This document shows positions 35,690 through 48,870 of a DNA stretch of 64,000 nucleotides, piece by piece (position 1 is the first letter of the stretch; the number at the start of each line of letters is the position of its first letter). This DNA comes from Kryptolebias marmoratus (Eukaryota > Chordata > Actinopteri > Cyprinodontiformes > Rivulidae). Below the pieces are notes generated by a model. It was not told where the DNA came from and made no database searches. It saw nothing but the letters and a program-made list of their open reading frames with translations. Both the position numbers and the translations under genes were made by a program. The stretch lies in assembly GCF_001649575.2 (NCBI RefSeq), contig NC_051446.1, positions 22,666,625 to 22,730,624 on the forward strand. Reading direction: 5' to 3'.

Positions 35690-36870
35690 GTGACAACAGA
35701 GGAAGAAAAAAAAAAAAAAAACTTAGCTCAGAAGCGATCTCTCTTTTTGTCAGTGTTATTACATGTACAAAAGTCACCATCAAACTGGATTAGGGGAATT
35801 GGATTGCGATGCCCGCCTTTGATCTGCCAGATTACAGTAAATCTTCCACGGCACAGAATGAGAAGTTACCGCTAGAGAGACAAACAGACTGGTTCTGCAG
35901 GGGCCCCTCCGATATCCATGCCGTCTCTGGGCTAAGCTGAATTCTTCCCCCCGTTGCCTTGTGCTTCCAGGAGATTTGCCGTGGCTCTGAAGTCTTGGGT
36001 CCAAAGAGACACAATTAGAACAGCTACTAATATGGCAGCTGAGAAAATGAAGATGGGAGGGAGAGGAGGGAAAGAAGAGGGAAAGATTTCCTTTAATAAT
36101 GACGTCTTTATTCATTCCAGCCTATTTTAGAGCCATGTATGAGGAAAAAGATCAAATGTGTCAAAAGATAAAAGCAGAAGCTCAGTCAACTAAACAGCAC
36201 TCTGGCACCATGCTTCTAATCTGTGATTCTTATGGGATGTAGGGTGACATTTAGTAGAACTGGCTAACAAATCTAAAATATTAGCTCCCCAGACGACGTC
36301 AGAGTGTGGTCAGATTAGAGCTGCTGTCTGCTCCTCTGTGTGGATGAATGAGGCTGGATAATAACTAATTATCCCCAGACTGCACGGAAGAAGTCGACAA
36401 CCAGTTTCCCTCTCTTCGCCATCTCCTTCCACCTCTCTCCGCCGTCCTGACAGCAAGTTCACTCCATCATAATGATGTATTTTACCGAACAAGACTCTCT
36501 TAGTCGTCTCCGCCCCCCGAGGAGACCTTTAGCGTGACAGTCTCATCTGCTCGACTTGAGAAGCCCAAGATCTTTCGATAATCTCCACAACCAACCTTCC
36601 TCTGATCTCAGTAAATGAAGAGACATCAAGGAGGAGAGGACAAAAGGAACGAGTGAAGGACAGGACTTATTGTACAAGTGTTAAAGAGAGAAAATGGCTT
36701 TATAAAAATGTAAGTTCTGGAGCTTTAACTGCCAGACGCATGGAGCATGGCCTGCAGAGTCCATTAATAATTGCTCAGAAATCCTGTCACTGCAAGCCTC
36801 CCCTAATTACACGAGTCAGATGGTCTCATTACGAGCTGCTGCAGAGCTGGAATCACTTTCTTCTCTGACC
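35690..36870. promoter_or_regulatory. Extended GC-richer island, candidate regulatory cluster
   Basis: About 1 kb of non-repetitive sequence with retained CpGs (for example 'tctccgccccccgaggagac', a 6-bp stem at 36506-36526), TAATTA cores (aataactaattatccccaga) and E-boxes. Open frames on both strands are short and without domains. Likely a cluster of conserved non-coding elements; this is compositional evidence only. Confidence 0.3.
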
Positions 36871-36965
36871 AACTACTCAGGACGGGTCGACTATCAAAGA
36901 AATGGTAGATTTTACATCAGTTGTCATGTCGGAAAAAGCTGTAAAATACATTTTTATACCGTTTA

Positions 36966-37690
36966 CCCGCCTTTTTTATTACCTTCCAAGGCAAACGGGC
37001 TGTGTGTGTTCATTTGTTTATCTGTTAGCAAAATATCTGATACACCACGGGATGGATTTTAATGAAACGCTCAGAAATTAATTAGAAGGTTAATATCTAC
37101 AACTGATCGATGTTTGGAGTCAAAACTCAAAGATGGCTGCCACAGCTAACTGACTTCAGAAAACACAAAATATTTTATAATTAAGTCAATTTTACAGTTA
37201 TTGAGCTAAACATTGGTGTGGTAGTAGCTGAGACTGACCCCCAACTTTTACCCCAAGCGCCAACTCAAACGCTTAATATCTGTTTATAAAACTTTATCGT
37301 TAGCTATTTGACTCAACTGTCTGTTAGCAAAATATCTCATGAACCACTAGGTAGATTTTAATAAAACTTTCAGAAAGTAATCATTGAGTGTGCATCTTAA
37401 ATCTGATTATGTTTTGGACTCCACCCAATTCAAGATGGCCACCACAGCCAATTGACCTGTGAAAATGACCAAATTACGATAACTCAACCGAATTTACAGA
37501 TATTGAGCTAAAGTTTGGTGTGGTACTAGCTGAGAATAATTATCAAAATATTCTTTGAGAGCTGAAACATCTTGTGTCATCATGTACAAGATTTGACCAA
37601 AGCAACAGCAGCTCCATCGCTTCTCATCATAAGATGATCTTAGTTAAAAATGATATGTGTTCCTTCAAAGAATGCTAGACCTCTAACTTT
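36966..37690 (-). repeat. Family A repeat, two tandem inverted copies
   Basis: Two copies in the same (minus) orientation. The first (36966-~37240) runs from the inverted 3' end to 'gttattgagctaaacattgg' and lacks the 5' part. The second (~37310-37690) is nearly complete, from 'ctgttagcaaaatatctcat' to 'ttccttcaaagaatgctaga'. This fused arrangement echoes the pair at the window start. Confidence 0.85.
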
Positions 37691-39392
37691 TAAAGCTTTT
37701 ATTCATTTATCATTGTCTGCATCTTCTTTACCGTTTAGACTTCTCATTTTTTTGTTTCTAGCTTTCTTCTTCCCCCTTCTCTGTGTGCTCAGTGAGAAGG
37801 CTCCAGCCTAAATAGATGAGAAATATTCAGACATTAATCAGCCTGTCCCCAGACTGTGCTGACATCACAGGCCCTGGCAGGATAAACACCTACATGCACA
37901 AACTCGTGCAAATACTCACACTGTGAAACACAAGCGGGGTTTGTTTTTTGTTTTTTTTTTCCTTATTCTGCTTCTTCTGAGGGCAGACGGACACTTTTTC
38001 CTCTGCGTCAGGATAAACAGTCTGGAGTGGGACACTAATTAGTAAACACCGGAGATGCACCTTTATTTAGCTGATTGGAAGGGGACCGTAAAGCAGCGGT
38101 GACCTCATGTCGGTGACCTAATAAGGTTCAATGGGGGAGTGTGGTTTTGACTCCAACTGGGTTCTTGCTTACATCATACAACTGATCTGTTTAGTTTTTT
38201 TTCTTTTTAGGTGCTTAAAGATGTGTTCAGACAAAAAAGAAAACCCTTTAATGTCTGAAGTGCAAATTTAACTATCTGTGTTTGCGTTTTTCTGGCCACA
38301 CTGAGCTACTGGAGCTGTCTGAATAAATTCTGCATTGCAGTAACGTTCATGTTATTTACTGATCTGTTACATGGAGGGTGGAGAAGTTATTGGATGGGGA
38401 ACCTAAACTGCACGCTAATGTAACACATGTCAATTTGCCTCACAAAAGTTTTCAGGTCTTAGTAAAAAAGTTAATTTTTCTTCTGTGGAAAAAAAAAAAA
38501 AAATCTCTTTCAGGACTAATTTTAATAAACAAGTTAAACTTTATACTGTGAGCTTTGTGTCACTTTAATCTTGTGCAGTAATACTGTGTCTTATCAGTAC
38601 AACATTTATATTGTTTGCATTATTTTTGTGACTCCACGCTGCTGGATGTTACTTATCTTATTGTCATGACTGAAAAATCCTTCAAGTAAGAATTTCATTG
38701 TACTTTGATCACTGTACTCTGTACATATGACCATAATTAATAAACTTTAAATTTTAAAACTGCTATTTATACTGGGAATATTACTATATTGTAAAGATTT
38801 TGCACATTTGTAATTACACTATAAAAAAATAAAACGTGTCATGGTGAAACATCCATTTAAAGTTTAGAACCAGCAGACTTTTATGATTCTAACTCGTCTT
38901 ATCCAAGAGTCTGAGTCACTCTCACCTCATCCAATTGTGACACTTAGAAGAAATGTGCAGTCAATTTTTCCCCCTTTCCTTTTTAAAAAGGCCAAACCAT
39001 GATTATTTCTCGTGTTCAAAGCCTAGTAGTTTTTAATGGTACAAATCAAACTTCCCAATAAAAAAAGAAAGCAAGAAAAATGTTCCACCTTGCAGCAAAG
39101 CTACCAGGAGATAAAAACAATGGCCTCATGTTAGAAACTATGGGTGCAAAGAAGATAAACCAGAAAGAAACAAAACCACTGGGCTGAATAAACAGATAAA
39201 CTGTGAAAATGAAGAGAATCAGAATGGGATAGGTTATGACAGTTGTAAAATAAATCTTTTGGTAAACGAGTTAGAACTAAACCAAACAGCAACTTCAACT
39301 AAACTGAAATCATTCCATTCAAAAATGTCTCTGAATCATGAGTCCTGATACTTAGAGGTTATCCACTCTGAAAAACGTTTATCATTTCAGCA
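37691..39392. other. Intergenic, nothing recognised
   Basis: AT-rich. Poly-A/T runs near 37940 and 38490. No gene or repeat family recognised. Confidence 0.55.
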
Positions 39393-39788
39393 TCAGATCC
39401 ACACAGGAAAAGTGTTTTAGGAGCCACAAAACAGTTTGTTTTAGAAAACAGATTACAGAGTTAAAAATTTATCTTGAAAGGCAAACGTGTGTGTTTTGGT
39501 GTAGACGACCAAAACACAACATTTTGCAACCAATGATGTCTAATTTAACCTACGACCCGAGGGGGGAGTCTTCTTCTTGGGTTTATATTTCACACCCAGC
39601 GCCTTGTTTCCTGTTCTGGTGTATTTTTGTGGCAGTGTTAGAGCGCCACATACAGGCCTGGCGCAGTTTCTACAGCGATTTGGGTTGTTTTCAGTGTTTC
39701 TGTGTGAACAACTATCTTTTTAGACACTGTTGTGTTTGCAAAGATATTTTTTAGGAACAACAAAAGGATTTTTGTGTGGACGAGGCCT
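39393..39788 (+). mobile_element. Family C hAT-like MITE, copy 1
   Basis: The right end 'tttgtgtggacgaggcc' and left end 'cagatccacacagg' have the 'ggcctcgtccacac' terminus of a widespread fish hAT-type MITE. The interior 'ttgtttcctgttctggtgta', 'cacatacaggcctgg' recurs inverted at 58115-58430. The short open frame inside is non-functional. Confidence 0.65.
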
Positions 39789-41204
39789 TATAGACCATTT
39801 CATAAATACCTTGGTACAGTGGAGAGTATCACAGTTGTGGCAGTATATAAAGTGGTATATGGTATAATGTTGCTTGAATCTAACAACTTCCCAATTTAAA
39901 CTTAAGCGTGGTCCAGAAACAAGCCTTACAGATTCCTTCTTGGACAAAATTTTAAAAAAGAGCCTAAACTGAAGAGGTTTCCTTATGGTTTTTGAATAAG
40001 TGTAAAGTTGTTATAGTAAAATTGTAAAAAGGATTGTTGAATTTTGCCGTTTCTTCAACTTGGCCTTAAAAAAATAAAACTGAAGGGGTCGGATCTATAT
40101 ATCCAAACGTGAACTCTCACACAGATGTTAACACAGAGGGTGTCAAAGGGTTGGTGTGGTAAAAGGCTGCGTTGAACAAAGAAGATTCAGCGGAACCCCT
40201 CCTCCATACCAAAATTTAAGGGCTGGGGGGATTATTTCATATCAGTTATGAGACGGAGGGCTGAGCAAATGTCTGGTATATCCCAATCCCCAGCAGACGC
40301 CTCTGTAAGATGAAGGCCCCGCTCTGTTGGGAAGAGAAGCTACAAAGCCACAAAGGTTTTAAAACATCCTGTCCTGAACACACAAAGCCAAGCAAGCAGA
40401 CGGGTTGGTACGTATTCAAACTAAGAATGTGGGACAAATCCAGGTGGAGATCATTTTCTCCTTACTTTGCAGCCTATATGTGTTAACTCTGTTTCCCATC
40501 TCACACACAAACATGTGTGTTTTTGTTTTTTATTGGCATTCTAATTCCAGTTGGTATCAATCTTCTCAAATACAGACACCTAGTTCACAAAATTAGCTAT
40601 ACATCATTACCTCTGTACAAAAATAAGGTGGTCAAGGATCAGGAACTTCATGGTTCTCAGATATTATTGTGTGTGTGTGTGTGTGAAAGAAAAAAAGCCC
40701 CGAAAAGCTGAAAATGGCTGATATAAAAGGCATACTGTAGTGTGAATAATTTAGAGGCATGCTAAATGATGATGACATTCAGACATTTGTAATTCTGTTA
40801 CAGTGCACCAGAATGAAGAACAATGCCCCGCGGGCAGAAACCACAAAAGCCCTTTTAGGGAGGTGATGCACATTTTACAGTATAATAGCTAAAATACCCC
40901 ATACACACAATCCCATTCAGTAATATCCTCTGAATAGTAGATCTTTAATCGTTAGCAGAATGGACATGTCAGTTACATGGGAATCGCTTTGAGAGTCAGA
41001 TTATTCATGTGTAGAACTGCGAGCATCATATGTTCAAAATTTTATAAACTGCTGGCCTCTTTTTTTTCTGTTTTTACCAAAAAATATTCAAATTACTGAA
41101 AAGTAAAAAGGGAGGTTTCACTAAAACTATTCCAGCATTTTGTGAGTTCTTTTGTTTCTTTACTTTCCTGTAATTTATTTGTTTACTTTAATAAAAAAAA
41201 AAGC
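39789..41204. other. Intergenic; (GT)n at 40668-40685
   Basis: No gene recognised. One GT microsatellite lies at 40668-40685. Confidence 0.55.
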
Positions 41205-41500
41205 TATACAGAGCTTTTATCTGTATACTTTACTCAACAAATCTGAGCATAAATATGTACAAATATATCAAAATTGTCAGAATTCTTAATCCCAAACGGC
41301 TCTTTTATGGATGTCATTTTTGTCACTTCAGCTGTTTCTGTAGGTAAACAAACACGTGGTAGTTGGCAGCTGTTCATAAATTTTTAAAAATAAGAACTTT
41401 AAGAATCGATATGATAAAAAAATGCAGATTTTGTTTCTAAGTAAATGATTTTCTGTTTTGAATGGTCTTCATGACATTACAATGAGTACCTCACATTATC
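41205..41500 (+). repeat. Family B dispersed repeat, copy 2
   Basis: Direct-orientation partner of 35340-35650, diverged by substitutions and small indels. It is followed by a short (CAA)n tract at 41581-41600. Confidence 0.75.
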
Positions 41501-41679
41501 AACATTATTTTGGTTCGATTTAAGCAAAACAATTTATTTGTTACATTTAGGAATAAAAATGACTTATTTAGGTATAAAAACAAACAACAACAACAACAAT
41601 GAAACTGTATAAAACAAACAATAATTATGAGACTTTAACTACAACTTTTTTTTTTAGAACAAACACCTAATTTAATGAA

Positions 41680-42010
41680 ACTTGCAAAAGATTTTGCGTG
41701 ATTCGATTGTGCTCAGAGTATATGTTGGGAAGGACACCCAGCTACTACTACGCCAAATGTTTGCTCAAAATCTGTAAAATGGACAAAGGTAAAGCCATGT
41801 CTGTATTTGCTACAGTTGATTATCTGTGGTGGCCATCTTAAATATGGCTGACACCAAAAGTTAATCAGTTGTAGATGTACAGCCAGTGATTAGCTTGAGA
41901 GTTGCATTAAAATCCATTCACGGTTTCATGAGATATTTTCTTAACAGTCTGACAGAAATGCACACAGACAAAGGCAACTACATGATCGCCCACCTTTTAT
42001 AGTGTTGGGT
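41680..42010 (+). repeat. Family A dispersed repeat, 5'-truncated
   Basis: Contains 'cccagctactactacgccaa', 'gtggtggccatcttaaatat', 'gttaatcagttgtagatgta', 'tttcatgagatattttctta' and 'atgatcgcccaccttttat'. The palindromic 5' terminus is missing. Confidence 0.85.
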
Positions 42011-43301
42011 GATAAAAACACCCAAATGTTGCATAAACAATGGAAAGCAAAACCATGAAAGAAGTTTGAATGGTGTCACCAGTAATTTAAGAATGAATCG
42101 TCAGATGATGCTTAACAGCTTAAACAAGTTGGAACCAAAACATTTAGGAAAAAAAATGCATTTAGTGTTTTGGGATCAAAAGATTTTTAGGATGAAGAGT
42201 GACTGCAGACACTACACCTGCTGACATAGGTAGAGAACAGGAACTGAAGAAGTGGTTCTTTTACCTCAGAGTGAGAGATAAAATAGGACTCAGACATAAA
42301 GTGCTGGCAGTCCGTGGGTTTGTGGTTTTAATCCAATGCAGGCAGAACAGCCAGGTCCTCATAAGGGCTCTTTTCATGAAACTGTGGGGGCCTGGTGCTC
42401 TTTGGGGCCTTGGGTGCAGGGACAAGCCACCAACCCCCACCTTTCTTCTTATACACCCATCCAGAGCCTAGTCATCCTCCTTCCACTCCTTTTGTGAAGC
42501 TTTTCCACTTTGATTTCATGTTTGCCCATCTCATGGATCCTAGAAGGGGCAAGCGGAGATGTTCCACAAAAGGCCCCATGAGATAATGCCTCCTCTACTT
42601 CCTGCACCTCCACATACACAACAATGCTCACAAACAAACAACCTTTGTGTGAATGTGTACAGTATGAAAATACATCACCAACCAAACATACATGCATTAA
42701 CTCTTGATTCTACTTCAATTTATAAAACATTTGATCCCATTAACCTCAAAAGTTTCAATCTGCTTTGTTTAACCAGTTAGCTGATGTTCCAAATGCTCTA
42801 ACAGTTTCATATCATCATAAGCAGCTGATATGAACCAATCAAAGCCAACCATGTCCAGTCTCCCAGGCTGCGGATGAACCATGCAAACTAACGAACCATG
42901 CAGGGGTACCCCCAGCTGTTTCTCTCCCCCCACAGATTGTGAACCAGACCTAGGTTGGGGGTCCTAGGGTGTTCCCCTGGGGAGCCCCAGAATTCTGGGT
43001 GTTAGTGTTGCCACTGGGGTTTTATAGACTCCCTACTGAGAGCATCTCCTTAGAAGAGACAAAGGAAGGCATTTATCCCCAGGGTGACCGTGCTGACCCC
43101 CTAAACTCACTCCCCTAAATCCGCTGGGCACGGACCAGCGGCTTCTTTCAGGGAGCCTTTCAGAGGGCCTCACAAAGCGCCCTGGCCTGGAGCCTCCTTA
43201 GCCATGCATCACACATGCATTGTAAGGAGCAGTGTGAAGATGGGCAAGTTTTTGTGCTGACATGAATGAATTCAAAGTGCAATAAAATCAACAATAAATT
43301 A
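42011..43301. other. Intergenic with GC-rich block of unknown origin
   Basis: 42360-43210 is unusually GC-rich for the region ('gttgggggtcctagggtgtt', 'ccccctaaactcactcccct', 'gggcacggaccagcggcttc') with an abrupt change to AT-rich flanks, which suggests an inserted element. No terminal repeats, transposase or coding exon could be identified. Confidence 0.35.
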
Positions 43302-43402
43302 AAGGCCTAGAATTCCTTAAAGGAATTCCTTACATGCATGCATGTCGCCTGCCGTCTTCCATGCCAGAGTTTTAGACTAAGATCTTACAAAGTTGTCAAA
43401 CA
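43302..43402 (+). repeat. Family A repeat, 5' terminal fragment
   Basis: 'ggcctagaattccttaaagg', then 'aattccttacatgcatgcat', 'gtcgcctgccgtcttccatg' and 'gactaagatcttac'. Only the first ~100 bases of the element are present, with a small ATGC expansion. Confidence 0.8.
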
Positions 43403-46400
43403 CTGAAAATAACAAAGCTCAAAAATTGATGCAGGAGCTCATGAGAGTCAAACTCCTTCCAGAGTAAAAAGATTTTGAATTTTTCTTTTCCCCCATCCTG
43501 ATTCCTCCTTCTTCTTGTTCTCTTTTTAAAAACACCTCACTCTTTTCAGCCTCACTTCCCTCCCCAGTTTGTATTGTTGTTGTCGTTTCTTCCACCCCCA
43601 TCCCTCCTCTTTCTTTCACTCAGCACTTTTAATTCCACCCCCTATTTTCTGCTACCATGTCGGTGTAGAGGTGAAGTTTCAAATAGGGGGGGTTGTTTGT
43701 GCATTTTCGTATACAAAATACTAATGTGTGTGAGTGTGTATGTGTCTTCGTGAGTGGGGTGTGTAGGAGGCATATAAAAGAGGGAGGATAGTACATGGGT
43801 GTAAATTTAAAATAAAGAAGAGTGAAAGTAGGTTTTTTTTTTAAGTCAGAGGGCTTGTGTGTTTGTGCAGAGAAGTCTTTGTATCTAAGATGGAGACATA
43901 GTAAAGGGGTTTATCCTCCAGTTTTGTTTATGTGCCTATCCATTTAGAGACCCCTGAATCAAGAATGAAGCTTCTTCCTATTCTTTTTTTAAATTCCAAA
44001 GCAAAGCATCCTATACACTCTTTAGGACCCCGTTAAATGTGAAGAAAATAGGTTTAGAGCTTTAAGTGAGTGATGCTGTCTGTTCTTTAGCTGTCACATT
44101 AGGCTCTTATTTACAGGCCAATGGAGATGGAGCATTTGGCAACACAGACACACATCACCCATTAGATTTTCAGTCCTTATTTTGTATTTACATGTCAGGA
44201 TGCAAGTAAGTCATTATTTGTTTTATGGGTTTGAAAGCAAAACATTTTAAAAGCACACAACAAAAGTAACAGGAGGTATGCTTTCTAATAATAAATGCTC
44301 CTAAAATTAACAGCCTAGCATTCATTGAAAGAAAGCATATATGCAGATTTAAACAAAGATAGTCTTATGTGGAGATATGGAGTTTTGGGCTACATTTACA
44401 TGTAACCAATCTATTGGATACATTAGATATTTTCCAATGTTGATTGGGGGAAAAAGTTACACAATTCCACGGTAATCCTGTGTCCGTTGAATCCGCTGTC
44501 GTTTCCATGTCAGGCCACTAGCTGGCGCTGACTGGTGCATGCAAGGTTGGGTTGCTGCTGCACATTGAGAAGGATGAGTAGCACAAACAGCACTCTGCTA
44601 TCCGCCATTATTACTGTTGTAATGTACATTATTACTCGCGCTGCACCCGTCGTAGCGCGCATGTGCAATTTCACACATTGAAGCTTCCTTTGAAATGCAA
44701 CTGGGAAAACGTTAAATCCATTGTTGTGCTTGCTAAAGTCAAAAAATGGCAGCAGCAATAAAAAGGGGCACTTGGGTCTAAATCCAGGCTTTTTGTTTAC
44801 TTTCTCATTTAATTACATAGCACGTTGTCATTCTGCTTGCTCGGAAACTTAAAAGGTTCAACCTCAAATAAAGCAAATTAAAAAGACCAGCCATCAGCTT
44901 CAAGAAAACTAGATGACTCAGATGGAGGCCACAAGCTGTAGGTCAATGAATGAAGCCATTTTGGTCAATTGAGAAAGTTGTCTCCCAATATAAAAAGTCC
45001 TGTTTGGACCATTTTCCCTTTTCACACACTTTGGAAGAAGGACCAGAAACAACCAACACCTTCAGCTATCATTTCTTTTCTAGGAGCTGTAAAACGCTAA
45101 AATTGTTCAATTACGAACAAAAAGCACCAGATGTTCAAGCTGGCTGCCTCTAATAAACTAAAAAAGCAGTAGATATTATTTTATTGGAAGGAAAATGCCC
45201 ACAACATTCCTAATATTCACTACTGTGGAAATACATGGATGGAGGTAGAAAAAATGCAGCCACTATGGCCAACATTACCACCTGTTTGTTTCTCTAATCT
45301 CATATTTGCACCTAAATACATTCAGATTAGCAGTAAATCTGTGCTGTTGGATAGTAGATCTATGACAGTGTAATATGTCAGACTGTAAGTAATCTTAAGG
45401 CTGCATTTTTTCTTCTATGTAATGTATAAAAGTTACTTTTAACTTCTATTTTATTCTTTCCTCATCAGCCTCTTCACAGCGATACAAGAATGGATATTTG
45501 CATTAATTGAAGTATTCTGCGTAATTGCCACAGTCAGATTTAATGACAATGAGGCTGTCACTTTAAAAAGTTGAATTATGACAAAAAGCACTTGGAGTTT
45601 AAAATCTGTGACAGGTAAAACCAAAGTCTAAAGAGGTTTTAAAATGTCAGATATCACAACAGCATTAAAATTCACCTCTAAAACCCTGAATGCAAGTGTT
45701 ATTTTTGAAGCATGTGTTGAATGTGACTCTTGATAAGAGTGAAGCTGATTTTCACTTATTTTCAAAGAAAAGAAACAGGTAAACAGAGGTGATCACATCT
45801 GGTTTGTTTCAAGGAGAAACAGAAAGTCTCCGTTTCCCCCCTCTCCCCATTGGTCTCAGAAAGGTTGTTGAGACATAACATGTGGTTATTTCAGACAAAC
45901 CGCAGAGCATGCTGCTCTAAACAATACACCGCCACAAGAACAAACTGCCATATTCCACATGAGCAGTTGTAAACAGAAGAATACACTCAGAGCACCGACT
46001 TGCCAGCTGTGGAAAAAGCCTTTTAGCTCTTACAGTAACAATTATAAAATACCCAAAAGGTGTATGCAAAAATATACAGCTTCATATTGTTTCTATTACT
46101 CCATAAGAACAAAGCAAATGGAAAGTTGGCTTGAAAATACTTCAATTCCTCTCTGAAGTCCTACCGACAAAGCTGCTTCTCAAGTTTTAGTCCAGACATT
46201 TAACCATAAAGGTTACTGAGAATTTTCTGGCTACTCTGAGATTAACCTTTATTCATTCGGACTGGTGTGTGTGCTCTTAACCTGACCTTGGGGTAAAGGA
46301 AACACAAGGGTCAAGTATGCTTGGAGTGCAAAGCAAGTTGTTCATTGAAGTTTCGGTGGGCGCAGCAGGACAGAAGGCAGGTGGAGAGTCAAAGGGTTAA

Positions 46401-46571
46401 ATTAGAACAGGTTGTCTTGTGTGCATGAATGCATGTGCCACAGTTGGTTCCTGGATTGTAAGTGTGTGAAGTCAAAGTGCTCGGTCAGTTGTGAGCATGT
46501 GCAGCTGGGAGCTGCTGCACGACATAAGGTCACTGTCAAAAAGACAGTCTGTGAAACCAGATGAACTTAAC
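43403..46571. other. Intergenic; weak family A fragment near 44310
   Basis: At ~44310-44375, 'cagcctagcattcattgaaa' and 'atatgcagatttaaacaaag' resemble a decayed family A 5' end. At ~44460-44780 a CpG-bearing block (tactcgcgctgcacccgtcg) looks like a DNA-transposon remnant; no paired terminus was found. No gene recognised. Confidence 0.4.
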
Positions 46572-46900
46572 GGCCCTGCATTCCTTGAGGGAATGCATTT
46601 CACCTGCTGCCTTTCAAGCTAGACTTTTACACTTTGAATATTTTATTTTAAATGACAGAGTTATAGTCATTTTAGTCAAATCTTGAAAATAACATTATGC
46701 ACAACTGTATTCAATACAGCAATAGTCTCAGCTTTTTCCATACTAAATTTTATTTCAACATCTGTAAAATTGACTGTGTTTGAGTCATTTTTTGTTTGTT
46801 TTATAAGGTTGATTAGCTGTGGAAACAATCTTCATAAGATATTTTTCTAAGAGACAAATGAACATGCACACACACACACAATAATTAAACATCCACCGCT
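46572..46900 (+). repeat. Family A dispersed repeat, diverged
   Basis: Begins 'cggccctgcattccttgagg', then 'cacctgctgcctttcaagct', 'catctgtaaaattgactgtg' and 'cataagatatttttctaaga'; the 3' end is replaced by a short CA run at ~46868-46880. Confidence 0.8.
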
Positions 46901-46999
46901 GAGGAACAAACCAGATTCTCCCAACATGCACACATGTGGCACCATATGAAAGTCTCAGATGAACCCAGAGGGTGTTCAGTATTAAAGTGCATGCTTCTC

Positions 47000-47001
<2 letters not shown>

Positions 47002-47070
<69 letters not shown>
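47002..47070. repeat. Long (TG)n microsatellite
   Basis: About 34 uninterrupted TG units, the longest perfect microsatellite in the window. It creates artificial poly(CV) and poly(HT) frames on the two strands. Confidence 0.97.
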
Positions 47071-47072
<2 letters not shown>

Positions 47073-48870
47073 AAACCATCAGGACCTCGTCAGTGTGCAC
47101 ATCCTCGTATACAAATTGTTTAATTACCTACCCTACAGCATTTGACTCAGGTCTTATGGTTTTCTAATAGATGAAGATATTGTACTGGTTTGTCAAAAGA
47201 CAAAAAAGCTAAATTTTAGTGAATTTTTCCACCAGGAATCTGAAGCAGCTGTCTGTCCTTGTGGCCCTGAGTAAAAAACAATCCAAATATATATGGCATA
47301 GACATACTGTATATAGTGATAGATCAAGTGTCCCTGTCTTCTCTTGTCCTTGGGAACTGAAATCACAAGAGCCTATTTTGCAGAAGATGCCATGTTGTAT
47401 TTTCAGGACCACAACCAAAATGTTACATGAGCTTCCTTTTAAGCATGAAATGACTAATTACAAATAAACCTGGTATAAAAATAATATTTAAACTTGCAGC
47501 ATTGGGGTAAAAAGTATGTGAATAAAGTGTCGACACCTGAAAAACATTTTATCTGAGGTGAATATTTTTGTTTTACCAACAGCAATGTCTGATTCATTTC
47601 CATGGAGGTGCAGGACTTAAAGCTTGGACTATAAGCAGCCAATAGAGAAGGTTGGTCCTGATCTGAATTAAACCTAAGGGTCCCGTCAGGTCTATCAATA
47701 TACAGTCTATGGCAAAACAACAACCACTGTTGCTTCTCTTCCACTACTCGTGCTTTGACTTCTTTGTTTGTGGTTGTGTTTGATACCACCTTTTAAATGG
47801 AAGTCTTATCATCACACAATAACTGCATGAAAACCTGGGCTGCATGCAGTCATCAACTGAGGAACGTGGTGCACCCCAGTGACTGGGTAAAGACGACAAA
47901 ACCTATGTTTTGTGGAGCTATGAATTCAACGGTCCTATTTGTGAGGGCTAAACTGCTGGAAAAAGAAAAAAAAACTTAAACTAGAGGGAATAGTTCAGTT
48001 AATAAACCCCACAGACTTGCTGAGCTCAAAACCAAATGAAACACAGTTACTTTGTAAGGTTAATAAATCCAGACTCTGTGTGGTAAACAAGTAATAATCC
48101 TGCAGCCCATTGAACAGTGGCTGACCCACTGGAGTCTCACAGAGCCCCATGTTTGTATTTACAATCATTTTCCAATTTTACATACTTCTCCAAGAACCCC
48201 AATGAGATCTTCCTCACAAAGCCCAGCTCACATACCCCTTCTTGTCATTTTTCACTAACAGAGTTCCAAGAATTGACTCAAATGAGTTTGGAGCCACTGG
48301 CTTAAACTCGAAAACTTGATTGTGTGCAGCTCCGTGCCAGTTTAAAACAGTGGGAGAACATGGAGGCTATTTATTTCTGTTTTTGTGTCAGTGTTTTCTC
48401 CAAAAGCTTATTATTAATCAGGAGCGGGGCCATCTGTTTGTTTTTTATGTGTTCAAAGATGCACATAAAACTCTGGATAGATGTCTACTATCACATCTGT
48501 TTGGATGTTTCGGTTAAAAAGCTGACAGTCATTCCAAACCTTATTATTACCACAATCTGCAGAGGCAATACTTAGTTAAATCACTTTCAGATGTCTCCTA
48601 ACAAACATGAATGTTGTATACTTTGTTGTGAAAACCTAAGACTTTATACCCCTCGACATGGAAGAATAAAAAAGTAGGTGAAAGAGTCAGGGCAGTTCTC
48701 CTCCTGTAAAAAAAAAAATCACTTTACCCTACCCTACTTGAAAGGATTTGTCACATTTCCGAAAGATTTGGCACCAATTCACGCACATACATGCAGAATT
48801 ACACAGTGACACACCAACGCCATGAAGGTTGGATACTTTTTTTAGCCTTACTAATAACAGACTAACACTA
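47071..48870. other. Intergenic, nothing recognised
   Basis: AT-rich. Frames such as 47454-47789 (-) have no splice context or domain. Confidence 0.55.

Noticed and set aside
44390..44780. Possible Harbinger-like element starting 'ggctacatttacatgtaacc'
   Set aside because: No inverted counterpart was found downstream, so borders and class cannot be supported.
46885..47167. Frames with poly-(HT) and poly-(CV)
   Set aside because: Translation of the (TG)n microsatellite.
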